A DNA stretch of 64,000 nucleotides from Lindgomyces ingoldianus (GCF_010093535.1 NW_022985217.1:190553-254552); one strand, 5' to 3'; counted from the stretch's first letter, positions 47,708-58,493 are shown. Numbers and translations are program-made. The notes: generated from the letters alone by a model not told the origin.

Positions 47708-48465
47708 ATGGCAGCCAATCAGTCCTTCCTCTCTAAACAACCCACTCCCCTTCCATTCAGGCTTCTGGATCTACTAGCCAAGGCTAAAGCTCTAGTCTAC
47801 GAGACTCTACCCAGCGAATCCACAAGCGACTCCTCCCCCAGCCTGCACACCTTCTGGGTCGACCACGAGCATGACTTGACGTCCACTAGTTGGGGCATGC
47901 AAGCTGAACTCAAGTGGCCTTTTGGAAGAAAGCCATAAAGACGCTTCCCATGCTCTTGGTCAAGTGGACTGAAGGTTCGGCCAGGACAACCTCTCTCAAG
48001 GTCTACGACATCTACGCTTTCCAGAGAAGCTTGCCTGTGGTTTTGACAGGAATCACATGGAGAAGCACGACACAACGGCCGCAGCTATTTATGATACCAA
48101 TACTCCAGGCATGAATGCTGCGGTCCGATGGCTAGCTCGGAAATTGAAACTCGAGTTCTGCGGGGGAAAAAATTGGCAAAAAAAAATTTTTTTTTTTTTT
48201 TTTTTGTGGACGCCTGCAGGTGCTGTTCACGAAAACGAAAATTACCCTCCAAACAACCAAGAAAATCGAAGTCAAATTCGAGCTCGGCGATTTGCTGCAG
48301 GACTTCGAAGAATAGGACGAGGAAGACGAGGAATACTGGCCAAAAGACTTTATAAAGCAGCTATACCGCCACATGCACAAAAAAGTCCACGGTCCAAGCA
48401 GTATACACGAGTCTTTGCTTTCCATCCTTGGCACTGATGCCAGTCCGAGGCACGGGTCACGATAG
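47708..48465 (+). pseudogene. Decayed gene of unknown family
   Basis: Starts ATG at 47708 (MAANQSFLSKQPTPLPFRLL) and reads well to HDLTSTSWGMQAEL. There a likely one-base loss in a T run (near 47910) moves the sense to a second frame (WKKAIKTLPMLLVKWTEG), then to a third (EKHDTTAAAIYDTNTPGMNA, WLARKLKLEF). After an A9-T20 tract (48180-48205) it continues as VKFELGDLLQDFEE, TAG, DEEDEEYWPKDFIKQLYRHM, ending at TAG 48463-48465. No splice set repairs it. Family unknown. Confidence 0.6.
48180..48206 (+). repeat. A-run/T-run tract
   Basis: About eight to nine A followed by about twenty T inside the decayed gene; likely an expansion that itself shifts the frame, or the footprint of a poly-A-tailed insertion on the other strand. 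Confidence 0.6.
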
Positions 48466-49239
48466 TCACGATGACGGACTAGCAGGAGAAAGATGCGGAG
48501 GAGTATCTGGGGAGGTTCCTGAAGGTAGACAGGCGCGAGCACAGGACGAGACTTAGGCTGGAGAGGGAGGGATGAGGGGATGGGCGCGGAGAAGAAGATT
48601 GGTTATGGGAAGGAAAGTGTATCTCGCCCTAGTCGTTATTATTCTGGGAGCTTGATACCGCATCGCTACGTTTCATTTTCTCGTAGGGAATCCTTTCCTT
48701 AATGCTATACGTCGAAGTCTGATTGCCTCGTGCAGAAAAGATATTTGATTTATTTGGCGATTTTGCTATTCACATACTCTCCTATCCTAGATGTTACTAG
48801 TGGGATGGTCTCAGCCAACTACTCAACTTGATTACATTTTGCGAAATGTTTCAGAGGATGTGTATATGTTCTTGCGGAGAATTAATGCTTAAATGGTTTG
48901 ATGAAAACCTTCCTGATAGCCCTCTTGAATATAACTTTGAGAAACAGCCACCCGAAACTTTAATCCAAGAAAAGGTGTGCTGATGACTCCTATACAATCA
49001 GACTGGTGAATTCTTACTACTACGTGATACTCAATTTCGCTGTCCACCCCCACAAGCATCAAACTAAGAATGCTGCTAGACCTGATTCAGGCCTAGTAGG
49101 GTGCGAATATTGATTACTAAGCGGCCTGCTCCCAACTTCGTAATTGGGACCAGGGATCCGCTAGGCTTGTGCAAATTGTGTGGCTCCACCCACAATTAAA
49201 GAGACGATAGGTTCTTGTTAAGAAGAGGGAATACACAAT
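48466..49239. other. Spacer between two decayed genes
   Basis: AT-rich, about 770 bp. I see no coding or repeat structure. Confidence 0.45.
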
Positions 49240-50602
49240 AGGGCAGTCTTTGCTGTTCATTATGCCATCTCAACGCGATTATGTCAAGGCCACTCTGCTC
49301 GAATTTCTCTGGAGAATCGCGCTAGGGATGCAAATATGTTCTGGAGACTAATCCTGAGGGACGGATATCGTTTGAGACGGCAAAGAATGTAAGGTTGATT
49401 TGGGGTTTTAGGAAAGTATTTTGTACAAAAGGAATTGGAGGAATTCGTGGAGAAGGGTAGCGTTCCTTCCTTTTCCTCCTCCAATCTGATTAAATAAGGT
49501 GACAAAATGGCCGATTACCAGGACGCATGAGTTCACATTCCAGGTTCAGCCTTTGGGTATCAATATAGGCCGGCGGGGGGCACATCATACCCTTACTAGC
49601 GATGATGTTAAGAATACTTCAAGGCAACTTCCTTCATGAGATCCCTACTTCCAGTCTCGTGGATCTAGGTCAAGAGGTACTCACAAGTCGCTCATGTTAC
49701 CGACTGTTTGAGCTCGATCTTTGCAACCAAGCCGGGCGGAAGCCGGTGTATGCAGAAGCTCACACTGAGACATGCTTTCAAACTGATATTGTTACGTATT
49801 TGAGAAGGCGTTGCTGAATTCACTTGCTGAGGGTGTTGATATTGGATCCCTTCTTTTCGCTAATCCGCAAAATCGAGTGTACTTGCAATTATTCAATTCC
49901 TTCCATACGCTGACGAACTTGCAGGGCGATGCTATCTAAGAGAGACACTAATCGCGTTTATGCGACTCTGCCAGAAATATCAGACCCATTTCATCATGAT
50001 GAAGTGTACGATCTTTCCGTCAACACTAGTGAACCTAGTGCATTCCTTTTAATCCGCTTTATCCATCGACCCTACCGGCGTCATTGACCCGAATTTGCTT
50101 CACGAAGCGTATTCAATGAGCAAATATTTCAGCGCGGCTGGGGTGTGACTTGGAGCACCGATAACCAAAAACAAGGTCCTGCAAAACCCATATCAAACTG
50201 TCGTTCATTTTCTTAGTCCATCAGGCGTGTCCATCGCAATCGATAGAGTAATGCTAGAAAGTCGCGAGCAGAGCCGAACATTCATATTTCTATCCCGCTA
50301 ACGTATTGCAGAAGCGTACAAACTCGTCATATAGTGCCTTCGCGAGATGGGTATGAAGTAATTCACCAGAGGGAATGCTGGCTTCTTTGTAGATGGATTT
50401 CTCGCCATACCTTCCTCCGGAGAGCGAAGGGGTGGACCAACAAGAGAGGTAGTTTGCACTGGCGCAGAAGTTTGTTGATTCTGGGGTTTTCCTGTATCCT
50501 GGGGAAGAGCATTCCCTTGAACTAAGGTGGTTTCGTATGATATTTATTCAGGAGAGGGAGATTGTAGAGGAGGTGTTGAAAAGGTTTGTGTGGTCTAGTT
50601 GA
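49240..50602 (+). pseudogene. Decayed ACC-synthase-like PLP aminotransferase
   Basis: Pieces of a class I/II aminotransferase of the 1-aminocyclopropane-1-carboxylate synthase type appear in order but in different frames. They are TNPEGRISFETAKN (N-terminal), FEKALLNSLAEGVDIGSLLF followed by ANPQN (the NPHNP region), RETLIAFMRLCQKYQTHFI, DEVYDLSVN, SMSKYFSAAG (pyridoxal Lys codon at 50122-50124), SPSGVSIAI, RIAEAYKLV, CLREMGMK, GNAGFFV and finally VDSGVFLYPGEEHSLELRWF. There are at least four internal stops from 50146 on (TGA in place of Arg in the AGxRLG stretch, then TAA, TAG, TAA) plus several frame breaks. A relic intron may survive around 49878-49927. It cannot make an active enzyme. Confidence 0.85.
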
Positions 50603-51087
50603 TGTATCGGGCTAACATCTTGAAGGATCGAGTATGTGATACAGAACGTTTAGTGACAGTATGGGGCTCTCTACGTTTCTAGTCGAGATCAGAGATGAAC
50701 GCATTTTGGAAAGGTAACGAACCTATGGTTAAATAGGCTGAAAGAAGCCGATGATGGTCACCACGACGTGGGCTGTCACAACTCTTTCACTCCTTAGTGA
50801 CGTCACTCCAAACACTGTACGAAGAATCTGTTTTCTGGAAACACGAAGGTGTGAAAATAGCCAAGATCTATGTCTATTCTCCCTAAGTTTCCTCTCCTTC
50901 TCTTTGCCTTCTTGACTCCTCTGAATGGATACTTCTGATCTAACAAGTCTGTCGCCCAACTCGCCTGAAAAACACGTGGAGTAGCCTTATCACGGCCTCG
51001 GGACTTCCCACGACCACATCTCTTTCCCGATTAAACGCAAGACTGTAGCCCCACTCCACCCGTCACTTCTATACATGGTCAAACAGC
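50603..51087. other. Intergenic region
   Basis: About 485 bp; presumed promoter of the next gene with an ACACGTGG E-box-like site near 50972. No gene seen. Confidence 0.4.
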
Positions 51088-52206
51088 ATGGTGAGGCTTC
51101 TGGAATGGCTTACTTGCAGCCTGGCAAAAAACAGATCTCTGTCACAAACCCCATTAATAGGCGAAGAACCCGATGCTCAACAAAGCGAGGCAAAGGAGCA
51201 CACAGCGGCGAGTAAAAGTGAACGAACATCAGTCGGAACCCACAATTCCATCGCATCACCATCACCAAGCATTAAGTTCCTCCGGAGAAACCAATCGTTC
51301 TACGTCCAGCGCACCAACGTACTTCGTTCGCCTCCACCCCAAAAGCTCCGTCTCTCTTGCTCCCTCCCTGCAATGATCACAGATGAGGACTACGCTCGAC
51401 TCTCCTCCCACTCGTCCTCCCTCCGCTCCCGCCCCGCTTCCTTCGAACCATCGTTCCCCTTCCTTCGACTCTCCAAATCCCTCCGCCGCAAAATCTACGA
51501 ATATCTCGAAGTCAAAACTAAATATGTAGTCGCGATGCGTGAACACTTCGGCCCTCGCGCCAGCCATCCCAATGCCATCGTCATGCTGCGCTACATCTCG
51601 CGAACCATCCTACTTACCTGCCGCACCATCAACCGCGAAGCCGAGCCGATTCTCCAAATCGAAACTATGAAATTGGGACCACCGAGAATCATCGCGCATC
51701 TGAATGCCCTAAATGAAGCGAACTTCCTCCTTGGGCTGATTAAGGAAAACGTGAATAAGTACGTTTGGCAACCCCTCCGTCTCCGCGCCGCCGATAGAGA
51801 AGGGGAATACTTGACCCCCGAGTCGTTCAACCGCCTCATCTTCACTAGATTAGCATGCTTGTACCAGCAGAGCCGACGCGAAGTCTGGATAGGGCTGTGG
51901 GTTGGTCCACTTAGCGATTGGAAGCAGTTCCTAACTGATTTGCCGTTTGTGGTTCCGCCGCTTGTGAGGCATTGGCCGCCGAACGATGGGTCGAGAGTTG
52001 TTGTAAGTGTGTTTTTTGAGGGGAATAGGGAAGTTGAAGGGAGTGGGGATGAGAAGATGAGGATTAGTGAGTATCCGCAGATTAATGTGTTTGTGGATGC
52101 GGGGTTGAGGTTGGAGTCAGATCTGCAGCCGGAGGATCAGGAGGAGTTGTTTGGGGTTACGGGGTTTGGTGGGTTGTTTTTAGAGGGAAGGGGAATGGAT
52201 GTGTGA
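51088..52206 (+). CDS. F-box-like/2EXR-type hypothetical protein
   Basis: Single exon, 372 residues. After a polar N-terminus, residues 130-145 read PFLRLSKSLRRKIYEYLEV, the fungal LPxEIRxxIYxxLL signature found in F-box-like and 2EXR proteins. A CRTINREAEPIL segment lies about 45 residues later, as usual for this family. Such proteins are numerous and lineage-expanded in Pezizomycotina; the role is unknown, possibly a substrate adaptor of SCF ligases. Codon use shifts from C-rich to G/T-rich third positions near the end. Confidence 0.7.
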   Translation: MVRLLEWLTCSLAKNRSLSQTPLIGEEPDAQQSEAKEHTAASKSERTSVGTHNSIASPSPSIKFLRRNQSFYVQRTNVLRSPPPQKLRLSCSLPAMITDEDYARLSSHSSSLRSRPASFEPSFPFLRLSKSLRRKIYEYLEVKTKYVVAMREHFGPRASHPNAIVMLRYISRTILLTCRTINREAEPILQIETMKLGPPRIIAHLNALNEANFLLGLIKENVNKYVWQPLRLRAADREGEYLTPESFNRLIFTRLACLYQQSRREVWIGLWVGPLSDWKQFLTDLPFVVPPLVRHWPPNDGSRVVVSVFFEGNREVEGSGDEKMRISEYPQINVFVDAGLRLESDLQPEDQEELFGVTGFGGLFLEGRGMDV

Positions 52207-52800
52207 GGGGATAGGGGGAAAGGGTCGGAGCGACGATGCGTTATAATGTCCATGGCTGGATAGTGCTGCATTGCCTCAGCGAGGTATGGGACTGGAGTTT
52301 GTGGTTGGGATTTTGACGTTAGTGGGCGGTGGCCTTTTTGGATTTTTTGTTGGGGCATGTGTGAAGGATGATACCCAACGCTACGATTCACGGTATTAGA
52401 ACAGGTTTCTGGATAATGAATTCTTTTTAGAGTGTATCTCGAATGAAGTGTAATGTCCTCCTTTCCTGCCCATGCGGCGTACAACTGCCCTCAAGACTCC
52501 CGAACTCACCAACTCGAAGGCAGTTCTAGTTACATAAGGGATGAGCAAATATATCGTAAACCCACAGCTAGAATCCAGGATGAGGTGAAAAGCCTCACCA
52601 ATAGTGTCATACATTATGCATTATGTAATGCTTGGCAAGGAGAACCACGGCTTGATCACTACCTAGTGCCGTGTCCTACTGCAGATGCGAAATACCAGTA
52701 TTTTCTTGACTTCTGCCTTGTATATAGTATGGCTCCGCCATTAGGTCTTTCCTGTCCTGCTCTTTTGTACATGCTCTTTTGTACATACTCAGCAGTCAAT
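52207..52800. other. Spacer between the two F-box-like genes
   Basis: About 590 bp. An in-frame ATG upstream (52453) would add 116 residues to the next gene, but that stretch reads like untranslated leader. Confidence 0.4.
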
Positions 52801-53847
52801 ATGACTGGGTCTCAGTCCAACCCCGAAACAACAATTACCCCCTCTTTGCTAGGACTCCCACCAGAGATGAGGGTCATGATATACAAAGAACTACTTCAAA
52901 TCGGTCAAACACATACCACGTTCGAAGTACCTGTTCCGTGGATTGAATCAAAAGAAGCAGATCCAGCTCGGCCGAAGGAAAAAGAATCGATCCTAGCTCT
53001 AGCTCAACATAGCGAGGAAAACGAAGCAACCCCAGCTCCGCTCTCCAGAATAACGCTCCTAGCAAAATCGATCCCATGCTCTATCGTAGCTACTTGTAAA
53101 CAAATCCACTCTGAAGCCCAACCCATACTCCAGCGAAGTCAAACCGACATCCTCAACCAACAGCCCAGGCTCATCCTGGATCTAGAAACCCTTGGAAGGT
53201 TCTGTGCGCCCTTATCTTCACCGAGCGACGAAATCCTCCGGGCTCTGCTTGGGTGGTCGCCAAATGGCGAAGTATTCCGGGACCTGGTTGGTTGGTTTAC
53301 AGAGGTGAACAAAAACCCAAGCTATGGTCTAGGGTTCAGCGACTATCTGGAGAACAATGGTTTCGCTTCTCGCGAGCCCATATCAGCCTGGCCGCCGAGA
53401 ATACGCCTAGGAATCTCGCGGTTCACTGAGCAGGCGAAAAAAGCGCTCATCCACCAATGGAATCAAGTTCAACAATTTCCTGTAATAACGCCAAGCCCCC
53501 GAACTGGCCTCGAAATCGGGATAGTGTTCCCCGAAGATTGGGAGAGCCTAGACAAGTTCAGAAACGCTGTAATCACCTTTGTTTGGGACGTCTACCTTCG
53601 GTTTGGGAGGGATGGACTGCCGTTACGGCTACGGCTTGTGGTACCCTCGCTGCCAGTTCCTGAGGGAGGTGGGTCCAAGAAAGAATGGTGCAGTGCACTT
53701 CTCATGGGGGTTATTCTGGGCGAAGCTGCGTTTGGGAGTCGAGAAGATCGCGTGAGGTTGGGGCCTATGAGGGTCGGGAATCCTGTAGGGAAGAGGGAGT
53801 GGTATAGAGAGTGGCAAGAGGGAAAGTTGTTGGGGAAAGCGCCCTAG
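52801..53847 (+). CDS. F-box-like/2EXR-type hypothetical protein
   Basis: 348 residues from the chosen ATG, which stands 20 residues before LLGLPPEMRVMIYKELL, the family's opening motif. The companion segment ATCKQIHSEAQPIL lies further on. It belongs to the same broad group as the preceding gene and lies in the same orientation, so the two may be tandem, strongly diverged paralogues. Single exon. Starting at 52453 (464 residues) or at an ATG near 52730 is possible. Function unknown. Confidence 0.68.
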   Translation: MTGSQSNPETTITPSLLGLPPEMRVMIYKELLQIGQTHTTFEVPVPWIESKEADPARPKEKESILALAQHSEENEATPAPLSRITLLAKSIPCSIVATCKQIHSEAQPILQRSQTDILNQQPRLILDLETLGRFCAPLSSPSDEILRALLGWSPNGEVFRDLVGWFTEVNKNPSYGLGFSDYLENNGFASREPISAWPPRIRLGISRFTEQAKKALIHQWNQVQQFPVITPSPRTGLEIGIVFPEDWESLDKFRNAVITFVWDVYLRFGRDGLPLRLRLVVPSLPVPEGGGSKKEWCSALLMGVILGEAAFGSREDRVRLGPMRVGNPVGKREWYREWQEGKLLGKAP

Positions 53848-54411
53848 GTTGAAACTAGGCAATGTATTCGCGTTATTTGAGCATTTTGAGCTCATGTGGA
53901 CGAAACGAGGTTAATGTATCTTGGTAGTGTGAAGATAGCTTCGGCCGTATAAGATAGAAGGAGAAGAGTTGGAATACCCTTGCTAGAAGTTGGAGCAAGG
54001 CAATTGGTTTCTCTGAGGATGCCTTCCCTTGTACCTCCGTACCTCCGTACCCCGGTTCATTCGCACCTCATCTAAATATTAGTACAGTTCCATTAACGCC
54101 AGTGACGAATATTTACCAGATAGATGGAACTCACTAGACTCAAGTGGCCTGGGTGTAGCGTCGCGAGTATATGAGAGGAGAGTAAGATGCGAAAGACCCC
54201 TGCTTGGATTTGAAAGGATGCAGAGGGCTTCTCTCTGCATGTTGCCTTGCCCAGTAAGTTCGAAATGCTACACAGCTGGAACCTTATCCCACTTCTTCTA
54301 AGGGCTACCGGGAATTCCTCAAGAGTTGTTCGGCGTCGGTGTAAATTTTGATGGCTGGATAAATTTTTACGGACTTTAAAACGGAAATTAAAGCAGAATT
54401 TGCGGTCTAAA
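53848..54411. other. Convergent spacer
   Basis: About 560 bp between the F-box-like gene and the kinase, AT-rich in the right half. CCTCCGTACCTCCGTACC near 54034 is a small direct repeat. No gene. Confidence 0.4.
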
Positions 54412-56445
54412 TCAATATTTCATGCTAAACAGAGTGGAACGGTAGAGCGTCAGAGAGCGGTCGAGCTGAGTTTCTACCTCTACCAGATTTTTCATCGTAT
54501 AATTGTCTGGAGACGGGTTGGTGCATTGTATATAGCGTTCCATGCTTCGACGTGCCGAGTCGCATCGATTGGCGAATTCTTGAACAAGCTCATTCGAGGG
54601 TAGCTCGCTTTGTGGCGTGCTTCGCATGATTTGTACGAGGAGCTTTGCTGAGGTGCGTGCCTCTTCCATCCGCTTTTCCAGCTCATCCGGAGGTGGCAAG
54701 CCATGCTGTGAGGCTTTTTCTTCACTTTGAGTGCGTTCCGGGCCGCGATAGGCATGGTCATCCGAGATCCAAGACGGAAGTGTTGGCGAGGGTGTAGAAT
54801 TCGCCAAGCGTCGACTATTCCGAGGACCAAAGGGAGATTCGTCCGTTCTATGGGATGACGGTTCGGCTGGGAGGGTATCTTGCGTTCTGTTTGGTATGCC
54901 GAACGCCTTCACTATTGGAGAAGTTGGCAATCGGTCCTGGGGTTTAGGCGAACTTAACATTTCAAAGGTAACTCCAGGGGGACGATAGAGCGAAGACCTA
55001 GGGAGTATTTCATTGTTGGTAGAGTTCGGGGGCTCATGCGTCATTATCTGCGGGAGATTGGTGTTAAATACAGAAAGAATCTCTGGGCCGGGAGTTATTT
55101 GGCTGCTAGTAGAGTTTGGGATGCCATTAGGGCTACCTGGGAGGCTTGGTTCACTTGCAGACTCGTGATATTCCACACAAGTGGAACAAGCAAACGGGAA
55201 AGATGAGTGACAAGTGTCTTCGTCGATTAGCTCCCATAACTGATAGACAGTTGGCCTTTCTCTTTCGTCCTCTCTCAAGCATTTGTCAACCCAATCGAAT
55301 GGGGCTTTGTCAACCTTCCGTCTTGTTCGATTTCGCATTGATGTAGTCCATTCTTTGATCCCATCCAAATTTTTACAATACGCTGCAGCGCTGAATTCAT
55401 TCCGCTCTTTTAGATATTCGCGAAGCTCTTCAATAGACCCTCCACTCAATCTCGTGGCCATCTCTAAGTAGACAGCTCCTAAAGAAAATACGTCGCTGGA
55501 GGTTCGACGATCCTGCCAGTCTGCTACTTCTGGTGCACAGAATTGAAAGGTGAACATCGCAGGCCGCCCGCCTGTCGTACTTCGGTTGGTTTGTGAATAA
55601 TCCAAGGCAAGACCAAAATCCGTATACATAACTCTCGAACCTTTGATGAGGATATTCTTCGGTTTTATATCCTTGTGTCTTATCTTTGCCTCATGGATGG
55701 CAATTAATCCAGATGCGAGACAGCCGAAAAATGTACGGATGAGCGAGGATCTATCCTGGTCCAATTCAACTTCTAGAAAAGCTTCTAAATCGCAATCACC
55801 GATCGTATCCATAATGATACCAACGAATCTGGGTTCGCTAAAGCTTCCAATTACTTTAACGACATGATAGTGATCCACTTTCTTCGAAGCTGACAGCTCT
55901 TGGACAAAGCTAGCCAGCGAGACTTGGTCATTCTTGAAAGTTTTCCTTCTCCCCAAGAGCTTCATGGCATAGAATCTCTGGCCGAGTTTACTGTAGACTT
56001 TTTCCACGCTGCCAAAATTGCCCTTGCCGAGGACTCCTACGGTGCGGAATTGAGATTCATCCCTGCTGGTGATATGCAGGTGGGTCCCGCCGGTCCCATT
56101 TTCTAGGCTGAGGAGGTCTGTCAAGACAAAAGCTTGAGCTTCTAGGAATCTAGCGCGCTCGGCTGGTTGGAGCTCACTTGGCAGGTTGTGGCTGCTGTAT
56201 GGAATGGAAATATCAGTGGCCCCATTCGAAATGAAGATATCGAGGTATTCCAAGGCCTGAGCAATTCTCAAACAGGCATAAGTGCGGACCACCTTTGCCC
56301 ATGATGACTTGCCGCTCAGCTCCAATGCGACGGATATTCGATCGAAGTCCTTATCTGTGAAAGGGTTCCTCCGTTTCGATGCTCCATCATCAGAAACAGG
56401 AAAGAGTTCTGCAAGGTCGTCTTCATGTTGCCAGCTACCACCCAT
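54412..56445 (-). CDS. Fungal-specific serine/threonine protein kinase
   Basis: Single exon, 677 residues from the first ATG (upstream in-frame codons lack one). The kinase domain covers about residues 135-405. It has a Gly loop LGKGNFGSVEKV, YAMKLLG with the ATP-binding Lys, catalytic loop RHKDIKPKNILI (HKD instead of HRD), metal-binding TDFGLALDYS, FQFCAPEV (APE) and SSDVFSLGAVYLEM. All catalytic residues are present, so it should be active. The N-terminal 130 residues are helical and unassigned, resembling the NACHT-less regulatory heads common on fungal kinases; the C-terminal 250 residues are Ser/Pro-rich and disordered, ending in a helix. Substrate unknown. Confidence 0.85.
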   Translation of the reverse strand: MGGSWQHEDDLAELFPVSDDGASKRRNPFTDKDFDRISVALELSGKSSWAKVVRTYACLRIAQALEYLDIFISNGATDISIPYSSHNLPSELQPAERARFLEAQAFVLTDLLSLENGTGGTHLHITSRDESQFRTVGVLGKGNFGSVEKVYSKLGQRFYAMKLLGRRKTFKNDQVSLASFVQELSASKKVDHYHVVKVIGSFSEPRFVGIIMDTIGDCDLEAFLEVELDQDRSSLIRTFFGCLASGLIAIHEAKIRHKDIKPKNILIKGSRVMYTDFGLALDYSQTNRSTTGGRPAMFTFQFCAPEVADWQDRRTSSDVFSLGAVYLEMATRLSGGSIEELREYLKERNEFSAAAYCKNLDGIKEWTTSMRNRTRRKVDKAPFDWVDKCLREDERERPTVYQLWELIDEDTCHSSFPFACSTCVEYHESASEPSLPGSPNGIPNSTSSQITPGPEILSVFNTNLPQIMTHEPPNSTNNEILPRSSLYRPPGVTFEMLSSPKPQDRLPTSPIVKAFGIPNRTQDTLPAEPSSHRTDESPFGPRNSRRLANSTPSPTLPSWISDDHAYRGPERTQSEEKASQHGLPPPDELEKRMEEARTSAKLLVQIMRSTPQSELPSNELVQEFANRCDSARRSMERYIQCTNPSPDNYTMKNLVEVETQLDRSLTLYRSTLFSMKY

Positions 56446-57172
56446 TATGACCAGTGTTGACACTATCACACAATCCAATGTGATGTCCACAGATATAACA
56501 GGGGACGAGCAGCCGAAGGTAACGACAGGAGCGAATGGAAAAGAGCAACGGTAAGAGTTAAGAAATAACTCTCCCGGAAGAGGATTGAACGGGGATGGAG
56601 GGGAGCCTGAGGTGTGTCAGCAGCTATCTGCCTGTTGGTTGAGTTGAGGCTAAGTGGGGCCAAAGGTCGGGTACAAAGCCTATCCCGGACAAAGCGTGTG
56701 AGTTGCTGGAGCGACCTCGGAACTTTCCTAAGGTCGCATTATCCTTCCCATTCTAGTCTTGTACGGTACTACATAGCATATATTCGAGCTCCCATGAGGT
56801 GAATTCTGTGGGTTCGGCCGGGAAGAGCGGCACCAGGTCCAGAATACTGTCTTTCAAGGCTCAATGACTAAATGAAGTCGCTAATCCGAGCAGAATAGCG
56901 CGCTGAAGGCCATGAAACAGAGATCCATTCCACCATTCTCGATACCTTGCGGTCTTTGAAGTCGCTACTTCCTTCGTAAGATACTCGCAAGTTCTAATCT
57001 CGTAGACTAGCTTCCTCTTTCCTTCTAACTTACCTTTCCATGCCCGACTTGGAGCTAGAAAAGCCTTCAAAGCATCCGCTACTCTTCGCCCACTCTTCTT
57101 CTAATTCTGCGCTCCGGCCAATATCCATCTGGTCGCTGCCAAAACCCATTCGCTATCGTCATCCGCTACACC
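56446..57172. promoter_or_regulatory. Divergent upstream region kinase / membrane protein
   Basis: 727 bp between start codons of two oppositely directed genes; nothing distinctive apart from AT-rich patches. Confidence 0.4.
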
Positions 57173-57991
57173 ATGCATACAATCATAAACTTTGTCAGCC
57201 GCTCGTTCTTCAGATCCCTCACCCTTTTACTCCTCCTCTATATTTCGTTTACACTTGGGCAATACTTCGTCCAAAAGCAAATAGATGGATGTCAATATTC
57301 ATCTCTCACCTGGAACACCTATCTCTACTTTTCCGACCCGTTGACTCCTAAGGTTCACTACTCTATCCGAACTCAATTCATCGACTACTACCCACGAGAA
57401 CTGACTAAAGCACTATCGGCTGCCGGCTTCAATCTCATCCGGGCACCGCCTGAATCCGATCCCCAAGCGATATGCCAATGGCATGATGGCGGTAAAGTGA
57501 AGAAAGGAGGATGGACTCGCGGATACATCACTTTCAAAGGGGCAGGTGACCGCCACGCCATCGACAAAACCTTGACGCGAATCGCGGATATTCTGAGGAC
57601 GCACAGGCCTTCTCGAGATCTAGTTGAGGTCGGGTTTCTCATCGCCTCCCCTTTCATCGCCATCATCTTGGCACTCATCTTGCAATGGTACTGCGTTCAC
57701 AAATGTCGGAATTCTGGGGAAAGTGATACGACTTCCGTGGATGTCGAGTTGACTTCAATGAAATCTCACAGTGTACCGGATCTGCCTGTTACAGCGAATC
57801 CTTTCCGCGTCAAACCGAATCACCTTCGGCTTGATGAGATCAAGGCGAGAGACAAGGCACCGCCATCCTACTCAGGTGGTGAAGACCTCGTTTCCGTTCA
57901 CTCAACACAGTCTATCGATTTTGATTTGGCGTCTATGAAGACAGGAGAGAACTATTCAATCTCCATCGCGTCGTCTTCGAAATCGTTCTAG
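57173..57991 (+). CDS. Two-pass membrane protein with PPxY tail
   Basis: Single exon, 272 residues. A hydrophobic segment at about residues 10-30 (FFRSLTLLLLLYISFTLG) and a second at about 150-172 (VGFLIASPFIAIILALILQW) flank a polar domain of about 120 residues. The tail carries two likely phosphorylatable Ser/Thr patches and PPSY at residues 230-233, a PPxY motif that normally binds WW domains of Rsp5/Nedd4 ubiquitin ligases. I do not recognise the domain between the two helices. The next gene has a similar plan. Confidence 0.7.
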   Translation: MHTIINFVSRSFFRSLTLLLLLYISFTLGQYFVQKQIDGCQYSSLTWNTYLYFSDPLTPKVHYSIRTQFIDYYPRELTKALSAAGFNLIRAPPESDPQAICQWHDGGKVKKGGWTRGYITFKGAGDRHAIDKTLTRIADILRTHRPSRDLVEVGFLIASPFIAIILALILQWYCVHKCRNSGESDTTSVDVELTSMKSHSVPDLPVTANPFRVKPNHLRLDEIKARDKAPPSYSGGEDLVSVHSTQSIDFDLASMKTGENYSISIASSSKSF

Positions 57992-58493
57992 CTTCCCTGC
58001 CTGACGGAAGCTCGATCTGAAGGGGAAGTGAAGGGTATCCAAACTATCGCCAAGGAAAGAGCCACGCTAGAGGCACAGCTGCAGCTCCTAAAGATTAGCG
58101 TTCTGCATTCTTTACTTCAACGCTTGGTTTGATGCTATTGGATTTGGGTGGAGTTATCATGGAGTCTTCGAGCGTAGCCTTAACCTCTGACTCTCTTTGG
58201 CTTTTGTCTTGTTTAGTGTCTTCAATTCCATTCTGTTCCTTCTCTAACGCTAAATTAGCAGGTTTGGCTTGCACTTCCCCCTGCTCTGCGTCTCGGCGTG
58301 CATGTTTCTGATTTGTTGAGCTTGCCCTCCATGGTACAGATCATTGACATATAGGAACGCTAACACCCGGCCATCCCACCAAGCTCAAAAACGACTTTTT
58401 AAAAATTCTCTCTTGTTCTTCAATAAGATCCTTCTACCTTCTCTGCCCATCACTCAAAGCTCTCTCTCAGTTTGTCGAGCGCAGCACTCCATC
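57992..58493. other. Spacer between two membrane-protein genes
   Basis: About 500 bp, promoter and CT-rich leader of the next gene. A 60-codon ORF at 58129-58311 is unsupported. Confidence 0.4.
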
